Assembly: GCF_033568475.1 (NCBI RefSeq)
Contig: NC_133121.1
Span: forward strand, 128,744,375 to 128,808,374
DNA: 64,000 bases
From: Henckelia pumila
Taxonomy: Eukaryota; Streptophyta; Magnoliopsida; Lamiales; Gesneriaceae
Reading direction: 5' to 3'
Part shown: one piece after another, positions 22,384 to 33,564 of the stretch
Layout of the letters: each line of letters opens with the position of its first letter
How positions within the stretch are numbered: position 1 is the first letter of the stretch
Notes under the pieces: model-generated
Seen by the model: only the letters and a program-made list of their open reading frames with translations
Database searches by the model: none
What the model was told of the DNA's origin: nothing
Made by a program: the position numbers and the translations under genes

Positions 22384-25300
22384 CTACTCTGTCATCTGTC
22401 TTTGATGCAAGGCATGCTTGACAACTTCATAAAAAGATACCACAATCCCCACTGAAGGACCGGCTCGAGCAACTCGAGCCCCAGCCCCCGTAAAAAATCC
22501 CTTTATACCTCCATCCCTACACAACATGCCAAGGGAGAATTCAGAATAGTCGAGGCTTTAAGCAGTAAGACGTGATAACTCTAGCAAAATTCAAACGAGA
22601 GACTGTCCTTTGAATCATTGGAATACCAATAAAAGTATTTTTGTTATGTTGTTGCGACTGGTCATTATAATTAAGAAACAGTTGGATGAAATTTTTGCAA
22701 GGAATGGTTTCTAGGAACATCTGTTATTCAGTCTGAATCCAGCTTATGAAAATGTGATGCCTCAAAATAGATTTCATTAATGCCCAAGAACTTTCATCGG
22801 GTACCAAACTCTATGATCTCATGATGTTATGGAAGAGTATTGAAGTAATAGAAAGTCTGATAAGTACCTCCAGATCTCAACCAAAGTCTGCCTCGTGGTC
22901 ATCGTCAATGCTCGTGTGGGATCTTTCTGAAAAGCCAGAGCATAAATAATCACAGTCGAGAAATGGAGAAAATCACAAAAGAGATCATATTCAAGTAGAT
23001 ATGGTCTAATGATACGATTAACTTTTGTCTACAGATCTATTCTACTGCCCCTGCATTTTATACTATCCATTAACTTAGATTCATGTCTCAGATTTTCTCA
23101 TGCAAAAACAATCATGAGGTGGAGAAGAGCAGTACACAGATATCACCCAAAAAAGAAAGAAAAACTTTTAACTTATTGCAAAATCAGGACTATTGATAAC
23201 CACAGATATCACCCAAAAAAGAAAGAAAAACTTTAACTTATTGCAAAATCAGGACTATTGATAACCACACATTAGCCAAATCTTGCTTTGAGTAAGTACT
23301 GAGTGTGTGCTATCTGATTTCAATCATGTACCCACTTTATCAATCAACTATTAAAAATTTATCAACCTCTATTTGTCGTCTCGTGCGAGCAACGTCTAGA
23401 GGACATGTGCTAGCAGCTGCTATGCTTCCTGCCAACAAACCAGCGCAGAAGTTTACCCCAAGGACACTGGGTAAACTGGCTTCATTACCTAACCCACTCA
23501 GAATTCTCCTTCGGAGCTGCATGAAAATGAGTGAACATGAGATATCATGGCATCATAATTACTCACGGAGCAGAAAAAAAGCTCTTACTGGCTCGAGCAA
23601 TGACCAGCAAACAGCAGAAAATGGAACATCACGAGCTAGTTGTGCGCCAAGGCCAGTCCATAGGATACGGTAGCTTTGAACTGATTCAATTTAACCACAA
23701 TCACACCAGTTCAGATGGAAGAAAAATTTGAACTTCTCTTCCAAACACAATCATGAAACATATAATAGATACAAACATTAAAATATAAGTTCCAAATGAT
23801 ATCCTACTAGCTTGAGGATTCTTAGAACTCTTGATGTCAGAGACAGCATCTATCAAAGTTTTCCACACTCCTGGAGGTTTCACACTAGCTTGGTTGTGTT
23901 TGAATGCCTGTGACCAAAAAGATCACCATAAATACATTTAAAAGAATGTCCATGCCAAGACAAGTTTCTGATACAACAAATAAATTATTGGGAAATTAGG
24001 AGAATATTTAGCATGAAAAGACGTGTTCATTTTTTTCCCTGTGATGAAATATAAAATACCTGCATACGTGTTCTAGCAAGCTCAACGGGGTAACAACTTA
24101 TGCATGCTACAGAGCGTGCTAAGGAACCAGCAACTAGAGGAACATAGGGAGTCACGGTTGGGGCATTTTGTGACGTAAGCTCTTCCATGTAGTTGCGGAA
24201 AATATCATACAGAGGCATATAAATTCCCACCTACAAATAATACACAAAAGGACTTCAACATGAAGTCGTAACTAAATAATTTGCCCACCACAATGATTAA
24301 GAAAGAAACTTACAGAAGGGACTGCAAGTGCTAAACTGGCATTAGTTCCTGTCCACAATCGTGAGAATCCTTCCTGGATGATTTCACAAGGTTAGGGTCA
24401 TTTAACCAAATGAAGATAAAGTTGGAAAAAGCGTGCAAAATGCTTTAAAGCCTCTAGATAAAACCAACATATATTTTAGTGCTTTGATAAGTTATATACG
24501 TGATATGGTCATAGTTCTGTATCCGTTTTTCGCTTAAAATGTGGTATTTAAAGAATAAAATTAAGAGAACCTCATAATAGCAAGCTTCAGAATTTATACT
24601 GATTTTAACTTGATTAAATTTCCAATTAGTTAAGATAATTACTTATTTCAAACCAAAACAATACTTCTGAGCATGATGTATCGAAGTCAGATGAAGATGA
24701 ATTAAGTGAAAAAACAATAGCTTCACCAACCTGCCGCACCACTTTGTAGAATACATCCAAAGTTCCTTTGTAACGGGTGCACTCGGGGGAGCATGTTGGT
24801 TGGGTGCAAGCAGATGACGGCATATACTTCACGTCTTGCAACATCTGAATCCAAGAATGTGGGCAAAAGCACTATCAAAACATAGCTTGTGATGAAGGGA
24901 AGGAAAGAACTAATATAAGTGACCAATGCAGTGGAATAACATAGGAATGCAACTAATAAAGAGCACTGATGAGAAAGCCTAGCGTGCTACAAACATAAGC
25001 CAAGACCATGTTTACAAACTCTGGACTAGGAAGCCCTTTGCAACGTGAATGGTTCGATGAATATATACAAAAAATACAGATTCGCTTACCGTGCTTGACT
25101 CAAAGCATGCCATTCGATGGAAGCCATCATAGGGCACCCCAGCTGCCTGAGCTTGCAACCTAACCTGGAAAATTAGCAGATATCAACTAAGCCCCAAACA
25201 GATCGGGTAACATATGTCTAATGAACAAGAAAGCTTCCTCTGTTAAAGCAAAAGGAATTCCACTACGCAAATGCCACGTTAAAAAATCCGAAAAAAGGGG

Positions 25301-25900
25301 CAAACTACCACATTGAAGCACACCCAACAAACCCATGAGAATTTGATAATCTGATGTACAGGGGCACTGTTAGGTATCGTAGACTAAGAAGAGGTTAAAT
25401 GAGTCCAAATAGGCAATCTAAAACAGGGAAGATCAGGGAATATGTCCAAGCACAAGAAAACTCCACATGGAATGTTTTGAACCTCCGGCTAAATGGGGAT
25501 CTTTATGGCCATTCACTAACATGAAGTATCTATAAAAAAAAAATCAAACAATCAAGCAAAATGTATCAAATCATTTAGCTCGTAAATTAAACCCCATGGC
25601 ATACTCAGAGCTAATAAAACTGCACACATTCTCCCAAATAAAAAAATTCGAGAAATGCGTCATTTCGACAAACACCTTGGCAACATCAAGAGGGTTGACG
25701 ATGATAGAAGATATCACGGCGGCGCCAGCAGCAGAGAACGCCCTCTCCCCAAAACTTAATTCCGCATCAGAAATCTTCGGATTCGATGATCTTTTGCATA
25801 AAGATTCCTCTTTCACCATATTATTATCTATTTCCATTTTTCTTGTTACTGTCGCCGCTCCAATCCATGAAGGCAGACCTTGTCTTGCTGAACCCACCAT
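22384..25900 (-). CDS. MTM1: mitochondrial carrier, MTM1 / SLC25A39-40 type, 392 aa
   Basis: Ten exons with consistent phases: 25676-25900, 25090-25164, 24731-24844, 24314-24373, 24060-24230, 23808-23907, 23589-23680, 23367-23516, 22868-22926 and 22384-22516. All introns are GT...AG. Three carrier repeats carry the PX[DE]XX[KR] signature at about 70-75 (PLDVAK), 206-211 (PVELAR) and 318-323 (PLDVAR), the mark of SLC25 inner-membrane carriers. The first matrix loop has four cysteines at about 95, 113, 118 and 122 (SACTQPTCSPEC), as in plant and yeast MTM1 and animal SLC25A39, where this loop senses iron-sulphur status and the carrier imports glutathione. In plants MTM1 is linked to activation of mitochondrial Mn-SOD. 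The start is the first ATG, with MVGSARQGLPSW resembling homologues. Exon 7's acceptor is chosen to keep frame. Confidence 0.92.
23135..23270. repeat. 66-bp tandem duplication in intron 8 of the carrier gene
   Basis: CACAGATATCACCC... repeats at 23135 and 23201 with period 66 and almost no divergence (one or two T indels), so it is a recent duplication. It lies wholly in the intron between exons 23367-23516 and 22868-22926. Confidence 0.9.
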
Positions 25901-26685
25901 TAAAAATCAAAATACCTTCCCCCAGTTTTGCAAGAATTGAAAAAGGGAAATTATGAGCTACTAATATCAAACTAAGTAATCGATTTTCTTTTTATAGATT
26001 TGGGAGAGTTGGATTTTTTCCAAAAGAATATTGCATGGAGAGGAAGAAAGAGGTGTGATTCGTGGCGTGGAAACAAGGGCGCCAAACACTATGAGACGTG
26101 TCTAAGGTTTCCACTTGTCCAAGCCTATTTATTCAATTCCAAGTGCATTTTGGGTATTTCAGATATCCCCAAATTAATGGAATTCAAGTTTTGGATTAAA
26201 AATATGGAGTTTAACTGATCCAAACCAATTGCATTATTATACAAAAATTGTGTAATAATTTTTTTTTTTACTGATTTAATGTTATTTTTCTTGAATTTTG
26301 AAATATTTTATTTGACTTTTAGTTGTACGCGAACTTTATAATTACATTTTGAGAATTTATTTATTGCAAATTTAAAACCAACTTTAAACATAACCATGAC
26401 CCTAAATATTCAGGGTTTTTAATGAGCTGAAATTTTTTGTAAATTGCACAAAATTTTAATATATCGTATTTTACTTATAATCATTTTATCCTACGATAAA
26501 ATAAAATATACACTCAACGTCAGTTATCATGCACGTATTATCCTAAGTTCCTAACCAAGCCGAATTCATGGTTTGGTTATAAAATAATCATATGGTTTGA
26601 AAGTCTATAAAAACCAATAAAATATAGCTTGATCCAAATTTTTATCTAAATTCGAACCAAACAACACCGTTACTCAGAATGATTA
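25901..26685. other. upstream region of the carrier gene and spacer to the Tat element
   Basis: The first 100-150 bp must contain the carrier's 5' leader and promoter; no clear TATA box is recognised on the minus strand. The remainder is AT-rich and featureless up to the Tat element's TSD at 26686. Confidence 0.55.
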
Positions 26686-26690
26686 CAATG

Positions 26691-27598
26691 TGATCTACCT
26701 CAATAACGTGATCTCCTTGGATGAGCTGATGAAACTCCTCCAACAAAAGACGAACTGCTGCTGACCTGAAACCACTAATCAAGAATGTTAAGGGGGGGCC
26801 AAAAGGTGTTCCGGCGTATCCCCTCCGACGCTCAAGTCAGATGCTAGGATAGCGAAATATAGAGAGTGGTGTGTGCACACAAGTGAAAAATTAGGATCCA
26901 AATAATGAAAGTGAACCTGGTATTTATAGGAAAGAACTCCGGATTTAGCGCCTACCATCCTTATCAAGAATTCGCGAATCCCAGGATCACAATCCCGAAT
27001 ATTTAGGATGAGATCTCGCCCGAATCTTGTCTGACAAAGGAAATAATAATACACTTAATCTGAGCTGAACTGTCATCATGGGGACGCTATACTGCTGCTC
27101 TCCCTGGGGTCATATGGAAAAGGGATGAGTGAGTTATTGCTGAACCCCTGAACTCAACCTGAACACTGATCCTAACATCTTAGCTAGCTCATCAAGGTTG
27201 TCCAACCCCTCTACTAAGTTAACTCCCTACTGACATCGGGGCTGAGATGAACTCCAGAGCTCCCGACCAGAGCTGAAGGTGACGGTGGAGGAGCTTGGCT
27301 GACCTCCCGAGCTCCCGAGCTGAGCTCCCGACCCGAGCTGGAGGTGATGGTGGAGGAACTTGGCTGAGCTCCCGAGCTCCCGAGCTGAGCTCGTGACCCG
27401 AGCTGGAGGTGATGGTGGAGGAGCTTGGCTGAGCTCCCAAGCTCCCGAGCTGAGCTCCTGACCCGAACTGGAGGTGATAGTGGAGGAGCCTGGCTGAGCT
27501 CCCGAGATGAGCTCCTGAACCAGTTCTGGTTGATTAGGGATGTTCCTTTTATATTAGGGTCATCCATGAGCTGAGGTAGTTTCCTCCTCTGGGTATCA
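26691..27598 (-). repeat. 3' LTR of the Tat element (908 bp)
   Basis: Starts TGATCTACC and ends GGTATCA on the + strand. It contains four copies of a ~65-bp GAGCTCCCGAGCTC-rich tandem unit (about 27240-27510); the 5' LTR has five, one of them truncated to 47 bp, explaining most of the 46-bp length difference. Outside the tandem zone the LTRs differ by scattered substitutions. Confidence 0.95.
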
Positions 27599-27599
27599 C

Positions 27600-27613
27600 A
27601 AGTCCCTCCCATG
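27600..27613 (-). other. polypurine tract of the Tat element
   Basis: The minus strand reads ATGGGAGGGACTTG directly before the LTR terminal TGATACCC, the standard plus-strand primer position. Confidence 0.75.
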
Positions 27614-27803
27614 AAAGTCGAATTGAGGTCAAAGACTCGAAATTCATTTTTGATTATGAGATGACCCTAAGAGAATGCCGACCTGAGGTGCCTGCTGAGC
27701 CCTCCTGTCATTCTGACAATCATTAACGGTAACTTTTTGAATTCCAACGAATCTGAGCCATACACCTGTCCAAATTCAACGGCTCGATTTAACCCGATCT
27801 TTC

Positions 27804-27811
27804 TATAAATA
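27804..27811 (+). promoter_or_regulatory. TATA box of the antisense gene in the Tat element
   Basis: TATAAATA sits 150 bp upstream of the antisense ATG (27954) and about 200 bp inside the element from its 3' LTR. It is followed by a CT-rich leader that ends TCCTAAGTAAGT, which itself could be a splice donor. It is on the strand opposite to gag-pol. Confidence 0.6.
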
Positions 27812-27953
27812 GCCCCTTGCTGTCAAAATTTCATTTTCACTTTCTTCACTTCTTACTTCTGTAAATTCTCTCTTGAATTCCCCTCTTCCAAGCTTTTCCG
27901 CCTTCTTCCCTTTTTCCCAAGTTTCCGAGCTTCCTAAGTAAGTATTTCCTTTC

Positions 27954-30007
27954 ATGGCTACTTCTTCCTGAGCTCATTCTGGAAGCTCTGACGAAGTATT
28001 CCGTTAGGTGGATCGATTTGATTCCCTCGCTCTTACTCCCGCAGGAGAGCCTTCAGGCCAGGACCCTGCTCATGCTTTAACCTCTGCTCAGGAATATGAC
28101 CTGGGCAATGACCCCAAAATCCCCGTGGTGCCGTGGTTTGAGCAATACCCATCCGAGCTAGATGCTTCGGATGAGAACAGGATAAGAGCTCTCTCTCACG
28201 CCCCGGAGAATTATGAGTTCATCATTCCTGACCCTGAGGCCCGAGCTGACCATCCTCCAGAGAGGTATTATACCTTTTATTTAGATCAGCTGGAGGCCGG
28301 TCTTAGGTTTCCTCTCCCCCTCCTTTTTCAATAGCTCAGCCGTTACTATGAGCTTCATTTAGGGCAGTTCACTCCTAATTCCTTTCGCACTCTGTGTAGT
28401 TTCGTTGTCCTCTTTAGGACTTTAGGCTATGACGTAAATTGTTTTACTATTTGTAATTTTTTACTTCCCAAACGTTCTGAGGAGGGCCCCTTCTACTTTT
28501 CTTGCCAACCTAATTGCAAGTTTTTTAAGGGCTTTCCCAGCTCTAACAAAAATTGGAAAAACTCTTTCTTTTTTGTTCATCCCTCCGATGATTGGGATAT
28601 ATGCTCAACTTGGAGGGATGCTCTCCCCCTCTTACCTGTTCCCGCCCCGGGCTTCCGTCAAGGGGAATTGTTTACTGGAGCCCAAAGGGCTATAGGGGGA
28701 AGGTGCTTTGATACTTCTGCCCTTCTGGCAGAAGATCTTCTTTGCCACCATGGGCTCAGCTCGGCCGATGTCTCGGTCTGAGGAAATCTAGGTATGGCCC
28801 TTCCCCCGCCCTTGCTCCAACATGTTAGCCATATTACTATCACTATTTCCTGAACTGACCTCTCTTCTTTCTTATATATATAGAAAAAAGAGTCATGGAC
28901 GCTGCCATGAAAAGAATGCTGGAAAAGAAGAAAACGGCTGCCCCCCCTGGGAGCAGGACTGAAGGGAGCTCCGCCAAGCCTAAAGCCCCTTCACCCCGAG
29001 CTGCTAGTAAGTCCGAGCCTTCTGCCCCTCACTCTAAGGGCTCAAAAAGGCGGGCCACATCCAGCCCTCGCCCTGAAGTGGTAGAGCTGGACTCTGGGAA
29101 GTCCTCTATTCCTGAGGTGGTGCCCCTCCGCCAGTTCAGGGCGGATAAACCTCAGACTCCCGTGGTTCGATGCAGGACCAATTTCTTTGAAATGTACCAC
29201 GATGCTCTGCGCACCGTGGGGGTTGGCCCTACTCCAACGACCGGATCAGTCCTCCGAGATATGATCTCCCAGGCTGACGCCGATTATGTGAAGAGCCTTG
29301 GATGGGCTGAACTGATGCAGCGCTCTAACACTGCCTCTGCTGAGGTAACTTTTATTTCTCCATTATTTCATGTTCCTCTTTTATGTTCTCATTTACTTAT
29401 TCTTTATCTTTCTTAGACCGCCGTCCTGAACGCTGAGATGTCCCTCCGAGCTTCCATGGCTCGCAAACAATTTTCCAAGGATACCCGAGGTTACGAAGCT
29501 CATTTTGCTGAGCTTAATCAGTTAGCGGAGGATGCCAAGCTTGGTCATGAAAAAGAGGTGGCCAATCTCCGAGCCCAAATGGAGGAGATGCGGATGGGCT
29601 TCCAGGCTGACCGGCTGAAGCAGCTGAACGACCTCCGAGTCTCTGAGGTGCAGAAGGAAGCCTTGCAGGGTGAACTTAAAGGCTCCCAGGATCAGCTTTC
29701 TCAAGCCCTCCAAGAGCTAGAGCTATCCCGAACCAAGCTGACCAAAAGAGCTGAAGGCTTCAAAGAAAGCTTCCTAAAGTCGGACGAGTTTATGGATGAG
29801 GTTGCTGTCCAAGCCTATGGCTACCTGTCCAAAGGGTTAGAGGGTTGTACGCAGTAGTTCAGGGCAGCAGGTTATCCTCCTGAAGGGACCCCAGTAGATT
29901 TTCTAGACTTGGATGGATTTGCCCTCTCCCTCACCTTAGGGGAGGCAACCAAGGAGGACAAGGCTGAGGCCGAGGGAGGCGAGGGTGAAGGGGAGAATGA
30001 AAATTAA
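27954..30007 (+). pseudogene. antisense accessory ORF (aORF) of Tat element, three exons, five premature stops
   Basis: Opposite in direction to gag-pol. One reading frame runs through exon 1 (27954-28791), exon 2 (28884-29344) and exon 3 (29417-30007). Both introns have GT...AG ends and matching phases (1 and 0), and the frame is open except for stops at 27969, 28005, 28332, 28779 and 29855. Exon 1 resembles the 'putative gypsy type transposon' domain (PF04195 style: QFTPNSFRTLCSFVVLF, later a W..SFFFVHPSDDWD block). Exon 2 is basic and Ser/Pro-rich (KSEPSAPHSKGSKRR). Exon 3 is a long coiled coil (charged heptads, VANLRAQMEEMRMGFQ) with an acidic C-terminus. Antisense ORFs of this kind are known in Tat elements; their function is not established. 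An upstream TATA box is present. Confidence 0.75.
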
Positions 30008-30114
30008 TTTTTGTTATTGCTGATGTAAACACTTAGATTTTTGTCAGATTATGCAAGCTCAGTTATATTATTATTCTTTTAGGTTATCACAATTTGAGTT
30101 GCGATTACTAACAC

Positions 30115-30485
30115 CTTAAAATGAGCTGAGCTCCTTAGAGGGAGGCAAAATTAACACTTAAAAATAAACTAACACTCAAAAGGCGTTGAGCTTAGCTGAG
30201 CTCTAGGTGGCCGAGCTAAGCTCCCTAAGGGGAGGCATAATAATCATTTAAAGATAAACCAACACCCGAAAGTGTTGAGCCGAGCTGAGCTCCTTGAGAG
30301 GAGCAAGATACATACTTAAAAATAAACTAACATCCAAAGGTGAGCTGAGCAGAGCTCCTGAAGGGAGGCAAGATAAATACTTAAAAATTAAAGGTGAGCT
30401 GAACTGACCTCCCTAGCTGAGCTGAGCTCCCGAGCCGAGCTGGTAAATATGCCGAGGAGTCTTGGCCGTGCTCCCGATGTGCCTT
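30115..30485. repeat. GAGCTC-rich irregular repeat spacer
   Basis: Recurring words GAGCTGAGCTCC, GGGAGGCAA and ACTTAAAAATAAACTAACAC at roughly 60-bp spacing, related in style to the LTR tandem units. Non-coding spacer between the antisense gene and the minisatellites. Confidence 0.65.
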
Positions 30486-30840
30486 GACGTATGTTACCCG
30501 AGAGCTTGAATGAACTCCCGACCTGACCTGGCTTATGTTATCCGAAAGCTTGAATGAACTTCCGACATGACCTGACTGATGTTGCCCGAGAGCTTGAATG
30601 AACTCCCAACCTGACCTGGCTTATGTTATCCGAAAGCTTGAATAAAATTCCGACCTGACCTGACTGATGTTATCCGAAAGCTTGAATGAACTTCCGACCT
30701 GACCTGACTGATGTTGCCCGAGAGCTTGCATGAGCTCCCGACCTGCCCTGACTGATGTTACTCGAGAACTTGAATGAACTCCCGACCTGACCTGGCTTAT
30801 GTTGCTCGAAAGCTTGAATGAGCTCCCGACCTGTACTGGT
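30486..30840. repeat. 44-bp minisatellite, about 8 copies
   Basis: The unit contains ATGTT[AG][CT]CCGA[AG]AGCTTGAATGAACT-type sequence, repeating every 44 bp with about 10-15% variation. It lies between pol and the antisense gene. Confidence 0.85.
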
Positions 30841-30889
30841 TGATGTGCTAAGTACTAGATGTGTTTCAGTTAAAATGTGACTAAGGTAA

Positions 30890-31525
30890 TGAGCTGAGCC
30901 AAAGTCAGGGTCGAGGTGACGTAAATAAGGTAAAGATCTGAACCAAAGTCAGGGGCCTAAGAGGCGTGACTAAGGTGATGAGCTGAACCAAAGCCATGGG
31001 CCTAAGAGGCGTGGCTAAGGTAATGAGCTGAATCAAAGCCAGGGGCCTAAGAGGCATGACTAAGGTAATGAGCTGAATCAAAGCTAGGGGCCTAAGAGGC
31101 GTGACTAAGGTGATGAGCTGAACCAAAGTCAGGGGCCTAAGAGGCGTGACTAAGGTAATGAGCTGAACCAAAGTCAGGGGCCTAAAAGGCGTGACTAAGG
31201 TGATGAGCTGAACCAAAGCCAGGGGCCTAAGAGGTGTGACTAAGGTAATGAGCTGAATCAAAGCCAGGGGCCTAAGAGGCGTGACTAAGATGATGAGCTG
31301 AACCAAAGTCAGGTGCCTAAAAGGCGTGACTAAGGTAATGAGCTGAATCAAAGCCAGGGTCCTAAGAGGCGTGACTAAGGTGATGAGCTGAACCAAAGTC
31401 AGGGGCCTAAGAGGCGTGACTAAGGTGATGAGCTGAACCAAAGTCAGGGGCCTAAGAGGCGTGACTAAGGTAATGAGCTGAATCAAAGCCAGGGGCCTAA
31501 GAGGCGTGGCTAAGGTGATGAACTG
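30890..31525. repeat. 45-bp minisatellite, about 14 copies
   Basis: The unit (GGGGCCTAAGAGGCGTGACT, then AAGGT.ATGAGCTGAA.CAAAG) repeats every 45 bp. Because 45 is divisible by 3, the minus strand stays open as a 15-residue repeat (LVTPLRPLALIQLIT), giving a 282-codon ORF that I consider non-functional. Copies fall into two alternating subtypes (AACCAAAGTC and AATCAAAGCC). Confidence 0.9.
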
Positions 31526-31596
31526 AGGCATGTCTACATCAATATTTTCAAAAGAGCAACTGCTTATAGATAAAAGTAAAATGTAGCCTGCATGAA

Positions 31597-33564
31597 TTAC
31601 AACTGAAAGGAAAATTGTTCTTGCAACATTAAAGAATAATATTTGCGTAAATTGTAAGCACTCCAAGGTCTCTTTAACATCTTCCCCTTTGAATTTTCCA
31701 AGTAGTAAGCATCCGAACTGAGCCTCATCACCACCTTGTACGGTCCTTCCCATTTAGGGTCGAGCTTCCCTATAGCCCCCTCCTGAACTTTTCTCAGCAC
31801 CAAATCTCCTACCTGGAAGCCCTTCCTGCGCACCCGACGATTATAGGATCGAGCTACCCTGTTCTTGTATGCCTCCATTCTGATGGCAGCAGCTTCTCTC
31901 TTCTCCTCCATAAAGTCTAAGTCTTCCATTCTCTTTTCTCCATTCTTCTCATCGTAGAAAATGATTCGAGCTGACTCTTCTCCAATTTCTGCTGGCAAGA
32001 CCGCTTTATTTCCATAAACCAGACTAAATAGAGTCTCTTCTGTCCCAATTCTGGGTGTGGTACGATATGACCATAACACACTAGGGAGTTCCTCCACCCA
32101 ATTTCCTTGGGATTTTCCTAATCGGGTCTTCAAGCTTTGCACCAAAGATCTGTTAGTGACCTCTACGTGACCATTGCTTTGAAGATAATGGGCAGATGCG
32201 AAGTGTTCTTGAATTTTTATCTCTTTGCACCAAGCTTGCACCCGGGCTCCCTGAAACTGTCTCCCATTGTCGGAGATAATCTTCCGCGGTACTCCAAACC
32301 TACGCACAATATTCTTCCACAGAAATTTCAGAATTTCTCCTTCAGTAATTCGTGCCAAGGCCTCCGCCTCCACCCATTTAGAGAAGTAATCTATAGCGAC
32401 CAACAAGAATTTCTTCTGAGCTGGGGCTAGAGGGAAAGGACCCACAATATCCATTCCCCACTGATCAAAAGGACATGCTGCCACAATTCCTTTCATTAAC
32501 GCCGCTGGCTGATGCTGAAGTCTGCTATGTCGCTGACAACTGTCACAAGAAGTCACCAAAGCTATGGCACCTTTCAAAATAGTAGGCCAAAAATATCCTG
32601 CTAAAAGAACCTTACGGGCTAGAGAATAAGATCCCAAGTGATTGCCACAACACCCCTCGTGTATCTCCTTCAGGACATAATGAGCTTCCTTAGGACCCAA
32701 ACACTTGAGAAGAGGTCCAAAAAATGACTTCTTATAAAGAACTCCCTCCACCATCACAAAACGGAGACTCCTCTGTTTCAACCGATATGCCTTCTTTGGA
32801 TCCTTTGGTAACTCGCCCTTCTCCATGTATTCCAAGAGCTCTTTTCTCCAGTCACTCTCTTCCGGAGGTAATGGTTTGAGCTCAGTAGAAGGTGTTAATT
32901 CCACTTGTACGACTACCTCTCTGTTTTTCCAGTTATGAAGTGAGCTAGCCATCTTGGCCAGAACATCCGCCTTTTCGTTGCTCTCTCTAGGGATCTGCTC
33001 AAACATTACCTCATCAAAGAGGCCCTGAGCTTCCTCTATTGCCTTCATGTACTCTTTTAACTTCTCACTTTTCACCTCGTAAGACCCATTCACTTGCTGA
33101 GCTACCAATTGCGAATCAGAATAGAGATGTATCCGGGCTGCCCCAACTTGCTTAGCTTCCCGAAGGCCAATTAACACGGCCTCATATTCTGCCTCATTAT
33201 TGGAAGCTCGAAAATCCAACCTGACTGCCAATCGGATCTCATCTCCCTGAGGTGATATCAGAAGCACCCCCACTCCACATCCTTCACTGTTAGAAGAACC
33301 ATCAACATATACTTTCCATAAGCCCTGCCCTTCCATATGTTTTGTTTCGGCTAAAAAATCAGCCAATGCTTGAGCTTTAATCGCTGCTCTTGGTTCATAC
33401 TGAATATCATACTCACTGAGTTCAGTAGTCCACTTCACCAATCGTCCCGAAATGTCAGCGTGAGTTAATATCCTTCCCATGGGACTATTGGTTAACACCA
33501 CAATAGGATGTGATAGAAAATAAGGTCTGAGCTTTCGGGCCGTCATAACAAGTGCAAGTGCCAA
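31597..33564 (-). pseudogene. Tat element pol, 3' part: RNase H, archaeal-type RNase H, integrase
   Basis: This is the longest intact frame in the element. It runs from the end of the first RNase H (ALVMTARKLRPYF), through a second RNase H of archaeal type (VDGSSNSEGCGVGVLL; NNEAEYEAVLIGLREAK; YSDSQLV), to integrase with an HHCC finger (H...H, then CDSCQ), core acidic residues (GMDIVGPFP; SDNGRQF; GHVEVTNRSL) and a C-terminal GPYKV module without chromodomain. The second RNase H is the Tat-lineage mark. The first in-frame methionine codon lies inside RNase H, so this piece is not a natural polyprotein start. It is separated from RT by a TAA and a frameshift. Confidence 0.9.

Noticed and set aside
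30905-31753. 282-codon minus-strand ORF with 15-residue repeats
   Set aside because: It is simply the 45-bp minisatellite read in a frame kept open because 45 is a multiple of three; the sequence is hydrophobic repeat without domain, and it overlaps the end of integrase.
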